Assembly: GCF_901000735.1 (NCBI RefSeq)
Contig: NC_081547.1
Location: forward strand, 21,762,838 to 21,826,837
Length of the DNA stretch: 64,000 nucleotides
Direction of reading: 5' to 3'
Source of the DNA: Corylus avellana
Taxonomy: Eukaryota > Streptophyta > Magnoliopsida > Fagales > Betulaceae
Part shown: positions 1-12,243 of the stretch, one piece after another
Layout: each line of letters starts with the position of its first letter
Position numbering within the stretch: position 1 is the stretch's first letter
Made by a program: the position numbers and the translations under genes
Notes under the pieces: model-generated
What the model was told of the DNA's origin: nothing
The model's input: the letters and a program-made list of their open reading frames with translations, nothing else
Database searches by the model: none

Positions 1-1422
1 ATTTTTTTTTTTTTTTTTGGTTTTTTAGATTTGGCCATTGGGGGTGACTAGTCACCCCATTATTTTTAATTTTTAAATATTTTTCAAATATATATAATAT
101 TTTATTTTATTTTTTATTAATGGGACAGATGTCCAATTTATGGCCTCAGGATCTCTTGGCCATTAACTGAATACTCTCCAATCCAAAATAGACTGAAGAG
201 GATCCGAATCCAGCAAAGAGAGGATTGAAATCTGCAAAATTTTTTAAAAATGGCATAAATTTCTTCCAAATTAATTTGGAGGAAATTTCATTCAACTTAC
301 TTCAATATGAGACAATTAAGTGTCATCTCTCACATATTTTTTTAAAAAAATTTTAGAGTTATTTAGAACTTAAGTTATTTATTGACATTTTACTAACTTA
401 AGAACTATAGCTTGAGATCAGCCCACTAGCATTAGACTCGATGGTATGGAGGAAACATATTTTAATAATATAAAATGACATGCGTCCTTAATGAAAATTG
501 TACATGTTTAATATAAAAACAATGTTAGAATAAAATGTATATTAAAATTCATGTGCATCTTAATTTATTAAAAAAAAGTGACAATGTCATTTTTATAGAT
601 TAAGTTAAGAAAATTCATCCAACCCAATTTAAGGAAAACTTTTCCTTTAAAAATTACTTAAGTCTCCGACTTATGACTTTTCTTTTTACCATACACATAC
701 CCAAACGGAAAATACCCATTATACTTTCGAAAATTACCATTATGGGTTGATTAGATCATCACATTTCATTTATATTAGTATTAGAGTAGTACCACATAAT
801 TTTTACTATAAAATTTAAAGTTATATGAAAAGTTATGTGATACTTTAATGTCACTCCTTAAAATATGAATTGCACGAGAATTGTCAAGTTTTCAATAATC
901 AATTACAATCTTCTGGCATGTCAATTAAATAAAACCAAATCAATTTTAAGTCAGCCTTAGAGAATAGCCAACAAAATCAAATTCAGTTTTCTTTTTGAAT
1001 TTATACAAAAGTAAGTCATCGAACAAAATCAAAAGTTTGTTTTCTTTTTGAATTTAGTCGTTGAAGTTTTAAGTGAAAAAAAAATAAATTTCATTAAACT
1101 TTCATCTCACGCAAGTTTTGTTAAAAAAAGCCATTTATAATTAAAAGAGGGGAAAAAAAAATTAGCACATATATATATTTTGGTTTTCACATTAAACATT
1201 CAAAATTAAATATTTAAATTAGGATAATTAAATTCTCTTTTATCAACCATGTTACATTAATAGGACACGGCTTAATAGTGATTCAGCAAATGAAGACACT
1301 ATCCAATATTATAGACACGCACACGCCTCTACACATGAGAAAATAATTTTTTGGACAAACAACTTTTTCTGTGGACCCATTAATCATGGATTCGGAAATG
1401 AAACCGTCAAACTTGTATATAC
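1..1422. other. 5' flank of RLP-A, no gene seen
   Basis: AT-rich DNA without a convincing coding frame. Bases 250-660 hold a worn copy of the foldback element also seen at 20793-21043 and 26682-26932 (shared stretches: 'cttccaaattaatttggagg' on the left, 'catccaaccc' and 'ggaaaacttttcc' on the right). Bases 1180-1275 match 38090-38215 in front of the RLP-D scrap, so this part is a true RLP 5' flank that was duplicated with the gene. Confidence 0.6.
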
Positions 1423-1432
1423 CTATATATAT
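1423..1432 (+). promoter_or_regulatory. Probable TATA box of RLP-A
   Basis: The run 'ctatatatat' lies about 52-61 bases before the ATG at 1484. Gene B has a similar 'tatatata' about 80 bases before its ATG. This is inferred from sequence and spacing only; no transcript start is known. Confidence 0.45.
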
Positions 1433-1483
1433 GAGAGGCCTTTCCCTTCGGTGTACACTGGTTTATTATATAGTTACAAAATA

Positions 1484-1930
1484 ATGAAACAATTTTTGTC
1501 AAGAATGGAGTGGCCTAGTTTTGTGAAAGCTTTGCTGTGGGGTTTACTTGTGTTTCTTCAATTTCATCAGCACAGAGGCTGCTTCCATGAAGAGAGGATT
1601 GCTCTGCTTGAGCTGAAGGCGTTTCTGAAATCCAATATTATTCATGCAGATGTTCTTCCCTCATGGATGGACGACGCAAAGAGTGATTGTTGTCGTTGGG
1701 AGAGGGTCACGTGCAACTCCACCAACTCTCACGTCATCAACCTTTCCCTCTACAACTTAAACCATGATCCTAATTACTATGAAAATCGTGATCACTATTA
1801 TACATTCCAGATGAAGATAGTTATTATGAGAACCGTTGGTTGCTAAACGTGTCAATGTTGGTGCCATTGAAGGAGCTAAAAAGTCTTAATCTATCCGCCA
1901 ATTCAATTGGTGGTTGCCTACCAAATGAAG
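1484..1930 (+). pseudogene. RLP-A exon 1: signal peptide and LRRNT cap, frameshifted
   Basis: The start is the ATG at 1484 (MKQFLSRMEW...), chosen because RLP-B starts at the same aligned methionine (MKQFFSMADP...). There is a basic N-terminus, a hydrophobic stretch (ALLWGLLVFLQF), then the N-cap that opens with CFHEERIALLELKAFL and has the paired-cysteine motif DCCRWERVTC. Around 1811 the frame changes: upstream reads HDPNYYENRDHYYTFQ, while the conserved downstream peptide WLLNVSMLVPLKELKSLNLS is in another frame, the one that matches RLP-B. In the first frame a stop follows at 1843-1845. The exon ends before the donor gtatgt at 1931. Confidence 0.8.
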
Positions 1931-4900
1931 GTATGTTCTCTCCCGCCCCTCTGCTTTTCCTTTCTTATGCATACATACCACCGACCCCCTCCATAAAAAA
2001 CAGGGGCAGATCGAAGAATTATATTATGAACGTCTTTATTCTAGCTAATTCCCTCCACCCAAAAAGAAATAAAAAGCGAAAAGATTTCCTTGAGCCCTTT
2101 TGTTCTCTTGGGTGATAAAATTAAGAATTGCAGGGGTCGGATTTACCTCTTTAATTACAAATATTAATTTATAAAGTTTTATAATTGGTATTTTCTGTTG
2201 AATCACGGCTGTCCCGCGTGATTCTGAATTATATTAATAATTACAGCCAGGGGTCGGACCTTCTTCAGCCTTGGAGTTGGAGTATACACATATATATTGT
2301 CAGTCTGAATGGTTAAGCATCACATTTTACTGATGTTGTTGTCTGTGAATTTGATAGTGCTTGGATAAATTCCACTCCAAGAGGGACCATATTGATGGAA
2401 AAAAAGTGAAAGACCTCCAGAAAAATAAAATGAGATCAGGAGGCCTTTTGACAAGCTACGAGGTCTTTTTTACAATAAAGCTATATATATGGTTACAATG
2501 TCATAAAGACAAATATAAAAATCTTATAATCAAGTCATATTTATAACTTTAACATTCACTAACTCATGTTTAAACTTCAGTTATAGAATAGATTTGCTCC
2601 AAGCAGACTCAATCTAATACATAGGTAGTTCATATTCCTAACTTTGATTTTCTCGGTTATGGGAGTAAGACCCTCACACCGAAACTAATCATCTTCGACT
2701 CAAAGGTCAGGATAAAAACTTGCACCCCAGAGATTGCTCATGAAAGTATATCTAAGGAAAAGTCAAACCCTTATTCAAAAAAAATAAAAAAGCCAGCAAA
2801 TAGCTACAGCAGCCGGGGCAAGGGAGGCGAAGCGCACTGGCCAGCGTGTGATGGACGAGATGGAGCTGTTTTGCGCCAATGGGCAGCTGAGGAGCCAGGG
2901 AGCACGTTTGGCCGACACGTGGTTGAGCGAAACCAGTTAAGTAGACTAGATCTAGATTTGAAAAACTAGATCTAAAGCCCAATTGATTATGGGGAGGAGA
3001 AGAGCGGTGCAGCATGGTGGAGGACGGATAGAGGCAGGGCAGCATAAGCTAAGGGGAGAGGGAGGAAAGAAGAGGGGAGTAGGGCAGGGCCGGCTCAATG
3101 GTTAGGCCATTGAGGCAGTCGCCTAGGGCCTCCAGTTAGTAAGGCCCAAAAAAATTTTTAATAAGGCCCAAAAAAAATTTTAATTTTATTTTAACTTAAG
3201 GGCTAATTTCTTTTTTAAATAAGGCCCAAAATTTTTTCCCATAAAAATTTAAGGCCTCTAAAATAAGGCCTCAATATAATAAACCCATTGTAAAATAAGA
3301 CCAATTAACTAAAAAAAAAAAACAAATATGCCACATCAATTTTTTGGGCAACTAGCTAAAAGTTAAACTTAAAAGTCATGAAACAACAATGTGAATGAAA
3401 ATAATAATAATATTATTAAAATAAATATTATTTAATTAATATTTAAATATTAAAAAAAATAAGGTCCAACTTCAAAATTTTGCCTAAAGCCCCTAAATAC
3501 ATTGAGCCGGCTCTAGAGTAGGGGGGAGGGGAAAGGAGGAAGCAAGAGCTCCCTCCTCCCCCACAGGGTTTTTAACGTTGAAGTTATTAAAAAATTAAAA
3601 TTAAAACATATATGAAAACATATAACCTTGAAGTTATTATAAAAATAAAATTTCCTACTTCCCTCTCCTCCTATCCTTTTTCTGTATTTTCCTTCACCCT
3701 CTACACTTCCAAGTAAACCATTGGATAATTTCCATGTTAAGTAAATCCACAATACTTAAAATGAAATGAAAGCCATATAATGTAAAACTTGATTACTATT
3801 GCATTCCATTAGACGAATGGTCATGGGTTGCTACACATATACGTACTGAAGTCTGAAGGAATGCATGTATTGTTTGAATATTTTAGAAGTATAGTACAAG
3901 AATTATGTAGTGAACAAACGCCGTTGACAATTAGCAACATTTTTTTAATTAATTTTCCTCATTCAACCAGTAACTTTTTCTTTTTCTCTTTTGTAGGATT
4001 TGAGAAGATGTCAAGCTTAAGGAATCTGAGAATTCTAGACCTTGGTTATAACTACTTTGATAATACTAGTATTCCACAGTCTTTGGGTGCAGTGACATCG
4101 CTTGAAACTTTGATTCTTACTGAGAATAAGTTGCAAGGATACTTTCCTGCTCAAGGCCGGCGATTTCTTCTATCTTATATCTTATGAGAGGATTTATAGT
4201 TTGATACATTGATTCCACTTGGTTCTTACTAATTTTCATTTATCTTTAATTTGAAATGCAGAGTTAATTGCATTGAGAAACTTGAACAAGCTAGATATAA
4301 GCTGGAATTACTATAATGGTTCCCTACCACTGCAAGGCAAGTTTTCTGTCATGGAGAGAGTAGTTTAACCGCGGGTTAGACGCATCAATCATAAGGTTCA
4401 AGAGCATGAATATCAATTTGAATGGATCACTCCGAAAATTTTTATCGAGTTGCTTTTGAAATTTTTGTATTGAAGCATATATATATATGATGGAATTCTT
4501 TTTTGGTCTTCCAATAATGTTCTTCCAGGTTTTGAAAGGCTAGTACTACTTCGCAAATTGGAGATATTGAACCTTGGTTATAGCATTATAGCATCTTTAA
4601 GTGGACTTACGTCCCTTAACGCATTGAGTCTTGCAAGGAATTCTTTTGAACTTTGGAATACATTGGAAGCTATTCTACTTCTATAGCCGGCCTTTTTCCC
4701 TTTATATTTATTATTATCATTTCAAATCTCTCTTTAATAGTACTTATTCCGTGATTATGTTCACTTATTTATTATCTATTGATGGCATGCATGCATGTAT
4801 TGTAGAATTATTCATCACATATAGAGAACAAATTCTGTTGAGGGCACAATTTGATACCTTCCATTGTACTTACTTCTTACTAATTTTCATTCGAATGCAC

Positions 4901-7900
4901 AATTTGACAAGTGCTCTATAACCATAGGTTATAAGCATCAATCATAAGGTTCAAGCTAGAGTATGAAAATCAATTTGAAATTGAATATTTCTATCAAATT
5001 AATCTTGAATTTTTTTGTATTGAAGCATAAGATGGGGTTCTTTTTTGTGTCTTCCAATCATTTTCTTCCAGGTTTTGAAAGGCTAGTACTACTTCCAAAG
5101 TTGGAGATATTGAACCTTGGTTATAATTCCTTTGATTGTAGCATTATACCATCTCTAAGTGGACTTGCGTCTCTTAACACATTGAGTCTTAGACGAAATT
5201 ATTTGGGATGGTGCAATACAACTACAGGTAATCTAATATCGCTTCCCTTTATATTTATGATCATCATTTCAAAGCTTCTTTAATTGTACTTTTTCCGTAA
5301 TAATTATATGGTCACTTCTTTAGTATCTCTTACAAGCGGACTTACATCCCCTAAAGCTGAACATATATTCTTGATTTAAAATAATTATCACGAAATACTA
5401 GTGATTATCAAGTGATGTTGTCCAGAAGTTTGAATTGTGCATATCTAGTTAGTAAGCTGTAAAATACTATTTTTCGTCTAAATACTACGAATTGCATACT
5501 TGCTTTTTTTTTTTCTTTCTTTTTTTCTTTTTAATAGATCTACTACAGGTTTTGAAAGCTTGTCAAGATTGGAGAACCTGGAGACCTTAGATCTTAGTGA
5601 CAACAATTTAAACAGAAGCATCATAGAATCATTGTCTGCAATCAAATCCCTTAAGAATCTGAATCTTAAATGGAACGAAATAAGAGGATCTTTTCCAATC
5701 AAAGGTACATATGTTGATCTTCAGAATTATTTTATAGAAACTGGAAGCAATTACAATCATATTTGAAATTTTCTTTGTTCTGCTTTATGTAGAAATATCG
5801 GCTTTTGCAAACTTGGAGAAGTTGGATTTAAGTGATAATAAGCTCAATGGCTCCCAGACAATCCAAGGTAATGAGAGGGAGAGACACACTTAAGTTTGAA
5901 ATTTTCAATTACTTCATAACCATTTTACACACATCTTTCATATTTCTATTAAACTACTTATTTATTTTATGACACAAGTCACAATTTTCTCCACCTGCAT
6001 TCAATCCTCTATTTTGTTTTTGATTTTTTTCAAATTTTTACTGCTCAAAGATTTTAGGAAACGTTATATAGATTTCTTCCCCACGCAAAATAATGGAAAA
6101 CTATACCATATTCTTCTTTGTTCCAATTTATACATAAATCTATCTTAATTTTTTTTTACCAAAAATAGAAAACCACCACATAGGCTATAAAGTTTGCGAT
6201 CAAAAGAATATAATTTCAATTACAACTGCAAGTGTAGGGTTGGGATGATGTTTATTGTATCTCAATCAATCACTAATATTCAATACAAAAATCCTAAATT
6301 GTTAAGGTTCCATATGTTGTTATCAGTATTACAGTTAGTCTACCCTACACGATAACAAATGCAAAATAGAAGCCACCCAAGTAGCTCATAGAAGATAATT
6401 ACAAAAGCAGTGTAAAACATTATGAGATTGCATTGCTACATCGATCCCATTTTGTTGATGTTGACTTGAATCACAACAATTGTTCTTGGATGTCCATCAT
6501 GTCGGAAATATGCAAAGAAAGTTGTGTGAAGCATGAAATGCATCAGTGTGTTTCCCTACGTGCATTATAATCAACATTACATATCAGTTACGGTTTCTTG
6601 TTGACTTTAACACTAGAGTAGCCAAATTTGTTTAAGCTATAAAACGCTATTTTTCTTCTAAACACTGCAAATTGCATAGTTTTGTTTTTAATAGATCTAT
6701 TACAGGTTCGGAAAGCTTGTCAAGATTGGAGAATTTAGAAACCTTAGATCTTAGTGCCAACTATTTCGACAAAAGCATCATTGAATCATTGAGCGCAGTC
6801 AAATCCCTTAAGAATTTGAATCTTGCTTGGAATTTTATGGGAGGATCCTTTCCTGCCAAAGGTATATTGATCTTCCGTATTACTTATAGAAACTTCCAAT
6901 ATTCATGTTTGAAATTTTCTATGTTCTGTTTAACAATGCAGAATTATCAGCTTTTGAAAACTTGGAGAAGTTGGATTTGTCTGGGAATAATTTCGATGGC
7001 CCCCTAACAATCCAAGGTAATCAGCCAAACTAAAGTTTGAGGGATAAATGTAATCTTTGTCCTTGTGGTTTGAAATTTTGACAAATAGCTACCTTAGTTT
7101 TTTTTTTAAAAAAAAAAATGATTAAACACTCCTTGAGATAAGCACAAAAGACAAATTAGTATCTGCATTTAAAAAAGTTGGCTGAATCCATTAATGTGCT
7201 ACATCACTGCCATTCACACTGTAACATATGCCACTTTTTTCAATTAAAAAAGAAAGTACTAAAAAGTATTAAAAACAATGAAACTAAGCAAGCCACTAAG
7301 AATATCTTGTTCCATCGGCGAATCATATGCCTCTAGCTGGAACCTAATATTTTTTTCCCCTCTTTCTCATAGTGCCCAAAAAACTGTCTGGATAGTACTC
7401 AAAAGCTTTCTAGAATTTTCCAGTCTTCTTAAGAAGCTCCTTATGCTTAATCTCACCATTCCCATTGACTGCGTCAAGCTTAATTTGTTGATTCAATATA
7501 TATCATCGTGAAATCTGAAAATAAAAATCGAAGCGTCGGATCTTCCATGTCTATTGGGATTTTATCAAATGGCCCAATTCATCATCTGAAGTCGTACATA
7601 TTGAATTGTTCCATTTTCTATAAAAGTCAACTACTTCACTCTCAGGATAAACCATTGTACCATTATAACTCTCATTTCAGCTTTTTTGCTGTGTCAGATG
7701 CCATTTGAAGACTCAAGTGGCCTGTTTTCTTCTTTAACAAAACTCCTTTGTCCTTCTCTAATTTTTTTCTTTTCTATTCGTCTATGCTCTCCCAGCATCA
7801 TCAGCTCCTTTTCCAATGTCATGGTAAATGTGCATAACAGTTGGGTTTGATTCTTCATTCTGCGTTTTCGGGAACGAGAGTGAATCTTTGTTGGTTTCCT

Positions 7901-10900
7901 GATGTTCTTTCCTCAAGCCATACCTTGCTTCTGCCGCACTCGCTTCTGGAGCTTTGGTCTCTTCCGCAAATGAATGGTTCGTGGTTTCTTGTGGTTTTTA
8001 AATGGCAGCGGTTGCCAGTTGCTGGTTGGACAAACACGAGGACATAATTTTCTCAAGCATAGTACTTCATTAACGGTCTCCCTTTTAATAGAAGGGTAAT
8101 AAAGAGAATTACTAATGCAAATAGGACTCTTAAATCATCTACATACCTGGCCGACCGAGTAGGACTAAGACTCTTAATTCATTCTAATCATCAACTAAGA
8201 GTTTGTTTGGAATTGCGTTTGATAAATAGAGCTTTTAACTCAAAAAGAGCTCTTTGGCAAAAGCTTCATTTTTAAGCTTTTGCCGAAAGTGCTTTTTGGT
8301 CATTTCTAGGCTTTTTGAACCTTTAAAAGCGCTTTTAATTTTTTTACCAAACAAGTATTGTTTTCTTCTAACGAACTTTTTGAGTGTTAAAAGCACTTTT
8401 AGGCTCCTCAAACATAATCCTAAGCATGCTCTAAAACAATTTGGTAATCTAATTTCAAGGCTAAAATAAGTTGTAATCGAAATTGAATTTCTATTTATTA
8501 TTAGTCGGTATGCCATTTTAAATATTTTATTGACACTATCTCTCTTCACTTGTAGTAGGTTTGTCTAATTCCCGTATTTCTCCATATATCGGGGCACTAT
8601 CTTCTTTAAAGGCTATATCATTAGCTTACAATTCTCTCAATGGCACTCTTCCAAAAGGTAAGAATCGACTAGAAAATCAAGTGTTTGCAAATTGTTAGTC
8701 TTACCAATCTAATAAATTATCTACAATTGATTAAAAATGTGAGATAAGGTGAATTGAAGGACCATGGTTGATTTAACTCAGCAATTGACCATTCACTTTC
8801 TTTTTTCTTTTTCTTTTTCTTTTTTTCATTTTGAAAAACCCATATTTAAAACCTGATTTTTCTTGTTGATTCTTAGAGTGGAACATAGTTAAGATAGACA
8901 TTTCTAATGTTATTCCTTTTGGCAGATTTGTGCTCACTCAAGAAGCTTCAAGAGTTAGATCTTTATGGTAATCTCTTTGAAGGGATCCTTCCAACATGCC
9001 TAAACAATTTGACATCTCTTAGATTGTTAGATATATCTAGGAATCGATTCGTTGGAAACATCTCTTCATATCTGATAGCCAGCCTCACATCACTTGAGTA
9101 CATTGATCTCAGTTATAACCAATTTGAGGGTCTATTCCAATTCAACATATTTGCTAATCACTCTAAGCTTAAGGCGATTCTATTAGCAAGTGAAAACAAC
9201 AAGCTTGAGATAGAAACTGAAATATCTGCGGGTTGGGACTTCTCATTTCAGTTAATGATACTTGTGCTATCTAACTGTAATTTGAACAAGCTCACAGGAA
9301 ACATTCCCAAGCTTCTCCTTGACCAGCGCGAATTGGAAATAATTGATTTGTCTCACAATAACTTGAATGGAAGCTTCCCTATTTGGTTGATTGAAAACAA
9401 CACAAGACTACGAAAGCTAAATCTTCAGAATAATTCTTTCATGGGTAAATTTCATTTGCCACCAAATCGATGCAAGAGTATTCTGTATATGGATGTCTCT
9501 GACAATCACTTAGGTGGGCAACTTCAAGAGAATATTGGAAAGATAACTCCGAACTTAAAATATCTAAATCTATCTCGAAATCATTTTGAAGGTTATCCTC
9601 CGTCCTCAATTGTTGACAAGAGTCATTTGCTGCAGCATTTGGACTTGTCCTTTAATGATTTCTCGGGAAAGGTACCAACAAAATTGATTGCTAGTCGCAC
9701 CAACTTGTTTAGTTTGAAGTTATGCAATAATCAGTTCACAGGATTTGATCTACCGGCTGCACCTTCTAAAGAGTTTGGATGGTCTGAAATGAGGTTTTTG
9801 GATATTAGCAACAATAAATTGTCAGGAATGATTCCTAGATGGATAGGAAACATGACAAGTTTGCAAAGTCTTGTAGTGAGTAACAATTCTTTTGAAGGTC
9901 AGATTCCTTGTGGACTACCAAATTCCCTGCAATTAGTAGACCTTTCTCATAACTCACTTTCGGGATCGTTACCTTCTTGCTTGAATCTACAGAATATTGA
10001 GCACTTGTATTTGCAAGGAAACAAACTTACAGGACCTATACCAAAATCTATTTTCAATTCATCGTCTCTTTTGACATTGGACCTTAGAGATAACAACTTT
10101 TTTGGCAGCATCCCATATCAAATCAGTGCACCTCCTAACTTAAGAATACTTTTGATGGGGGGAAACAATTTCAGTGGTATAATTCCAAATCAACTATGTT
10201 GGTTAAAGAAGATAGGCCTAATGGATCTTTCCAAGAACTCTCTTTTTGGAACAATACCGCACTGCTTTCACAACATGTCCTTTGGAAAACTATATGTTAA
10301 AGATTTTCTCTATGGATCATATAGCAACCATTCAATTCGTCAGTTCCTGGGAGTTGGTTCCACATTCGAAACACTCAACATATGGAATTATGGAAAAGAT
10401 TACATAAACATAGTATATGGTCAACAAGTTGCGGTTGAATTTGTAACAAAATACAGGTCTAACTCCTACCATGGTGACATCCTTAATTACATGTCTGGAT
10501 TGGATTTGTCATGCAACAAGCTAACAGGTAGAATCCCACAGGAACTAGGAAAGCTATCTTCAATTCATGCATTGAACTTGTCTCACAATCAATTGACAGG
10601 TTCCATTCCACAAACATTCTCAAATTTGACCAAGTTGGAGAGTTTAGACCTTTCTCACAACAAATTGAGTGGAAAAATTCCTTCAGAATTGATTGATCTA
10701 TACTCTCTAGAAGTGTTTACTGTGGCTTACAACAACTTATCGGGTAAACTTCCAGATATGAAAGCACAATTTGGAACATTTGAGAAGAGTTGTTATGAAG
10801 GAAATCCATTTCTTTGCGGAGAACCATTAGATAATAACTGCACTAGCGAGGACGAGTCACATCCATCACCAGCAAAATCTTCAAATGCAAGTGAAGGGCA

Positions 10901-11102
10901 ATGGTATGAAGTAGATCCTCAGGTTTTCTTTGCAAGCTTTATTGGATCTTATATTATTTTCTTCTTGGGTGTAGCTTGTCTTCTTTATATTCATCCTTAT
11001 TGGCAACAACGGTGCGTTAATTTAATTGAAGATTTGAAGTACCGGTGTTATTATCCTGTTTTTGATACCTTAAAAAGATTGTCAAACTGTTTAGAATCTT
11101 AG
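1484..11102 (+). CDS. RLP-A: multi-exon LRR receptor-like protein, frameshifted (probable pseudogene)
   Basis: Cell-surface LRR receptor-like protein without a kinase, Cuscuta receptor/RLP1-type. Exons read from splice signals and homology to RLP-B: 1484-1930, 3997-4155, 4262-4336, 4529-4669, 5072-5227, 5549-5704, 5793-5867, 6706-6861, 6942-7016, 8559-8657, 8926-11102. Every internal exon length is a multiple of three and phase 1-1. Damage: exon 1 is 447 nt, whereas phase 1 needs 3n+1, so a small indel near 1811 shifts the frame. The donor after 4155 reads GC in a poor context. The donor after 4669 reads CT instead of GT. Exon 8559-8657 lacks 45 nt (15 codons, in frame) compared with 35208-35351. 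The donor after 4336 is a good GC donor (AAG/GCAAGT). The main exon is intact, so decay may be recent, or the shift may be an assembly error. Confidence 0.8.
3085..3515. mobile_element. hAT-type MITE in intron 1 of RLP-A, 8-bp target duplication
   Basis: A 431-bp element. The left end reads CAGGGCCGGCTCAATG; the right end, read on the other strand, is TAGAGCCGGCTCAATG. It is flanked by an exact 8-bp direct repeat GAGTAGGG at 3077-3084 and 3516-3523. The terminal motif and the 8-bp target duplication fit the hAT superfamily. The inside is AT-rich with 'aaggcccaaaa' repeats and has no coding frame, so it is non-autonomous. Confidence 0.85.
8198..8432. repeat. Foldback MITE family M1, copy 1 (in RLP-A intron)
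   Basis: About 225 bp with imperfect terminal inverted repeats ('gtttgggattgcgtttga' type left end, 'caaacacaatccta' type right end) and inner motifs 'aaaagcgcttttaa' and 'ggcaaaagctt'. Further copies lie at about 15811-16034, 17981-18199, 19351-19580 and 24881-25090. No coding capacity. Confidence 0.7.
8926..11102 (+). CDS. RLP-A main exon: LRR ectodomain, TM helix and short tail
   Basis: The acceptor ggcag at 8921-8925 opens phase-1 coding (G/AT TTG TGC). About 725 residues follow to the TAG at 11100-11102. It holds a long series of plant-type LRRs (LxxLxLxxN..GxIP), an island region around VEFVTKYRSNSYHGDILNYM that interrupts the repeats, and four more LRRs. Then come the C-cap EGNPFLCGEPLDNNC, an acidic/serine-rich linker, one membrane helix (FIGSYIIFFLGVACLLYI), and a basic tail of about 40 residues with no kinase. 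This is the normal RLP order. It aligns along its length with 35610-37834, but lacks roughly two LRRs near 9650-9740 compared with that copy. Confidence 0.93.
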
Positions 11103-12243
11103 ATATATTGAGATTCCAAGGACATCTTTGGTGGTAGTGATCATAGCCGTACATTTGATTATGAATAATGGTTATTGTGGTCTAATATAAGACAAGGTGT
11201 TCACTTGCACTTGCTTTCTTCTGTATTGTAATTCTTGTCATTTGATGATGGATGTTGTTCTTATAGCTAAAAATACTATTAATAGTATGAATAAACTTGT
11301 TTTTCAACACATGTGATTTGTGGATACATTTCTAATCGGAAAACCATTTATTATATTTGGAATTATAACTTGTAGCTGTGCAAAAAGCATCGATTTGTCT
11401 AATCCTTTGCATTAGAAGAAACAAAATTGGTACTCGAACCCAAATTTGATACTCCAACTTGTGACTTAACTCTCAAGACAGTGATCGACTTCGGTACAGA
11501 TAAATGGATGCATTGATAATTTGGTGTTTTAGATGCATTAATAATTTCTGCCTAGTCTTTTCATTCTGAAAATTGATGTTTTGTCAGAGTATTTTTGGGA
11601 TCAAAACAAGCTACCTCAACAATCATCTTCTTAGATGTCTCCTGTGTGAGAATAGTGTGCCTGGAAAACAAAGGAAGCGTCAGAAGCCCCTCAACCGGAG
11701 CCAAATACTCTCCAATGCTTAAAATAGCATGTTTATTTTCAGAGTGAAGAGGAGATAGGAAAATCATCTCCGGTTCTTAAAGAACAGGAGGAAGGCAGAC
11801 GTTTTTTTGTCTGAGAGAGGAAGAATGAGGAGTGGGGCGTTAGCAATGAGTTGTGTGTGCTGGCAATCAAATTAGAGTTAGCTCATGACTTGTTCCTCCT
11901 CTAGGATGTCATGGACTCATGGGGAATCCGAAAGCTAGCAAGACCGTGAAAGATAAGAATGGGAAACTCCCAGTGATTTTAAAAGAAAATGGTTGAGTAT
12001 TTTTATATTAAAAAGATAAACCCACACTTTGATGACATTAATCAAATTAATTATAATATGGATGCATTGATAATTTGGTGTTTTACAGTATAAATCAGCA
12101 TTATTATAATTTTATTCACTTCAATACATTCTGGTCTCCATAATTCACATAAATGTACCCAACATTAAACATTCCATAACTCAAGACAAAAGGACATGGG
12201 AAAATAAAACAGGGGATAATGGAAAAGGATTGACACGAGTATA
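11103..12243. other. 3' flank of RLP-A, with flanked direct repeat
   Basis: 3' untranslated region and spacer. A possible poly(A) signal (aataaac) lies near 11289-11295. A 28-base exact direct repeat (starts 'atggatgcattgataatttg') occurs at 11504-11531 and 12058-12085, bracketing 526 bp of unknown origin. A 68-codon - strand frame at 11561-11767 lies inside; I do not recognise it. Confidence 0.55.

Noticed and set aside
2752..3045. 97-codon open frame on the - strand
   Set aside because: No domain or homology is recognised. It lies in RLP-A intron 1 next to a MITE in GC-richer text; chance or transposon origin is more likely.
8926..11102. Receptor kinase
   Set aside because: After the membrane helix only about 40 residues remain and no kinase motif follows, so it is an RLP, not an RLK.
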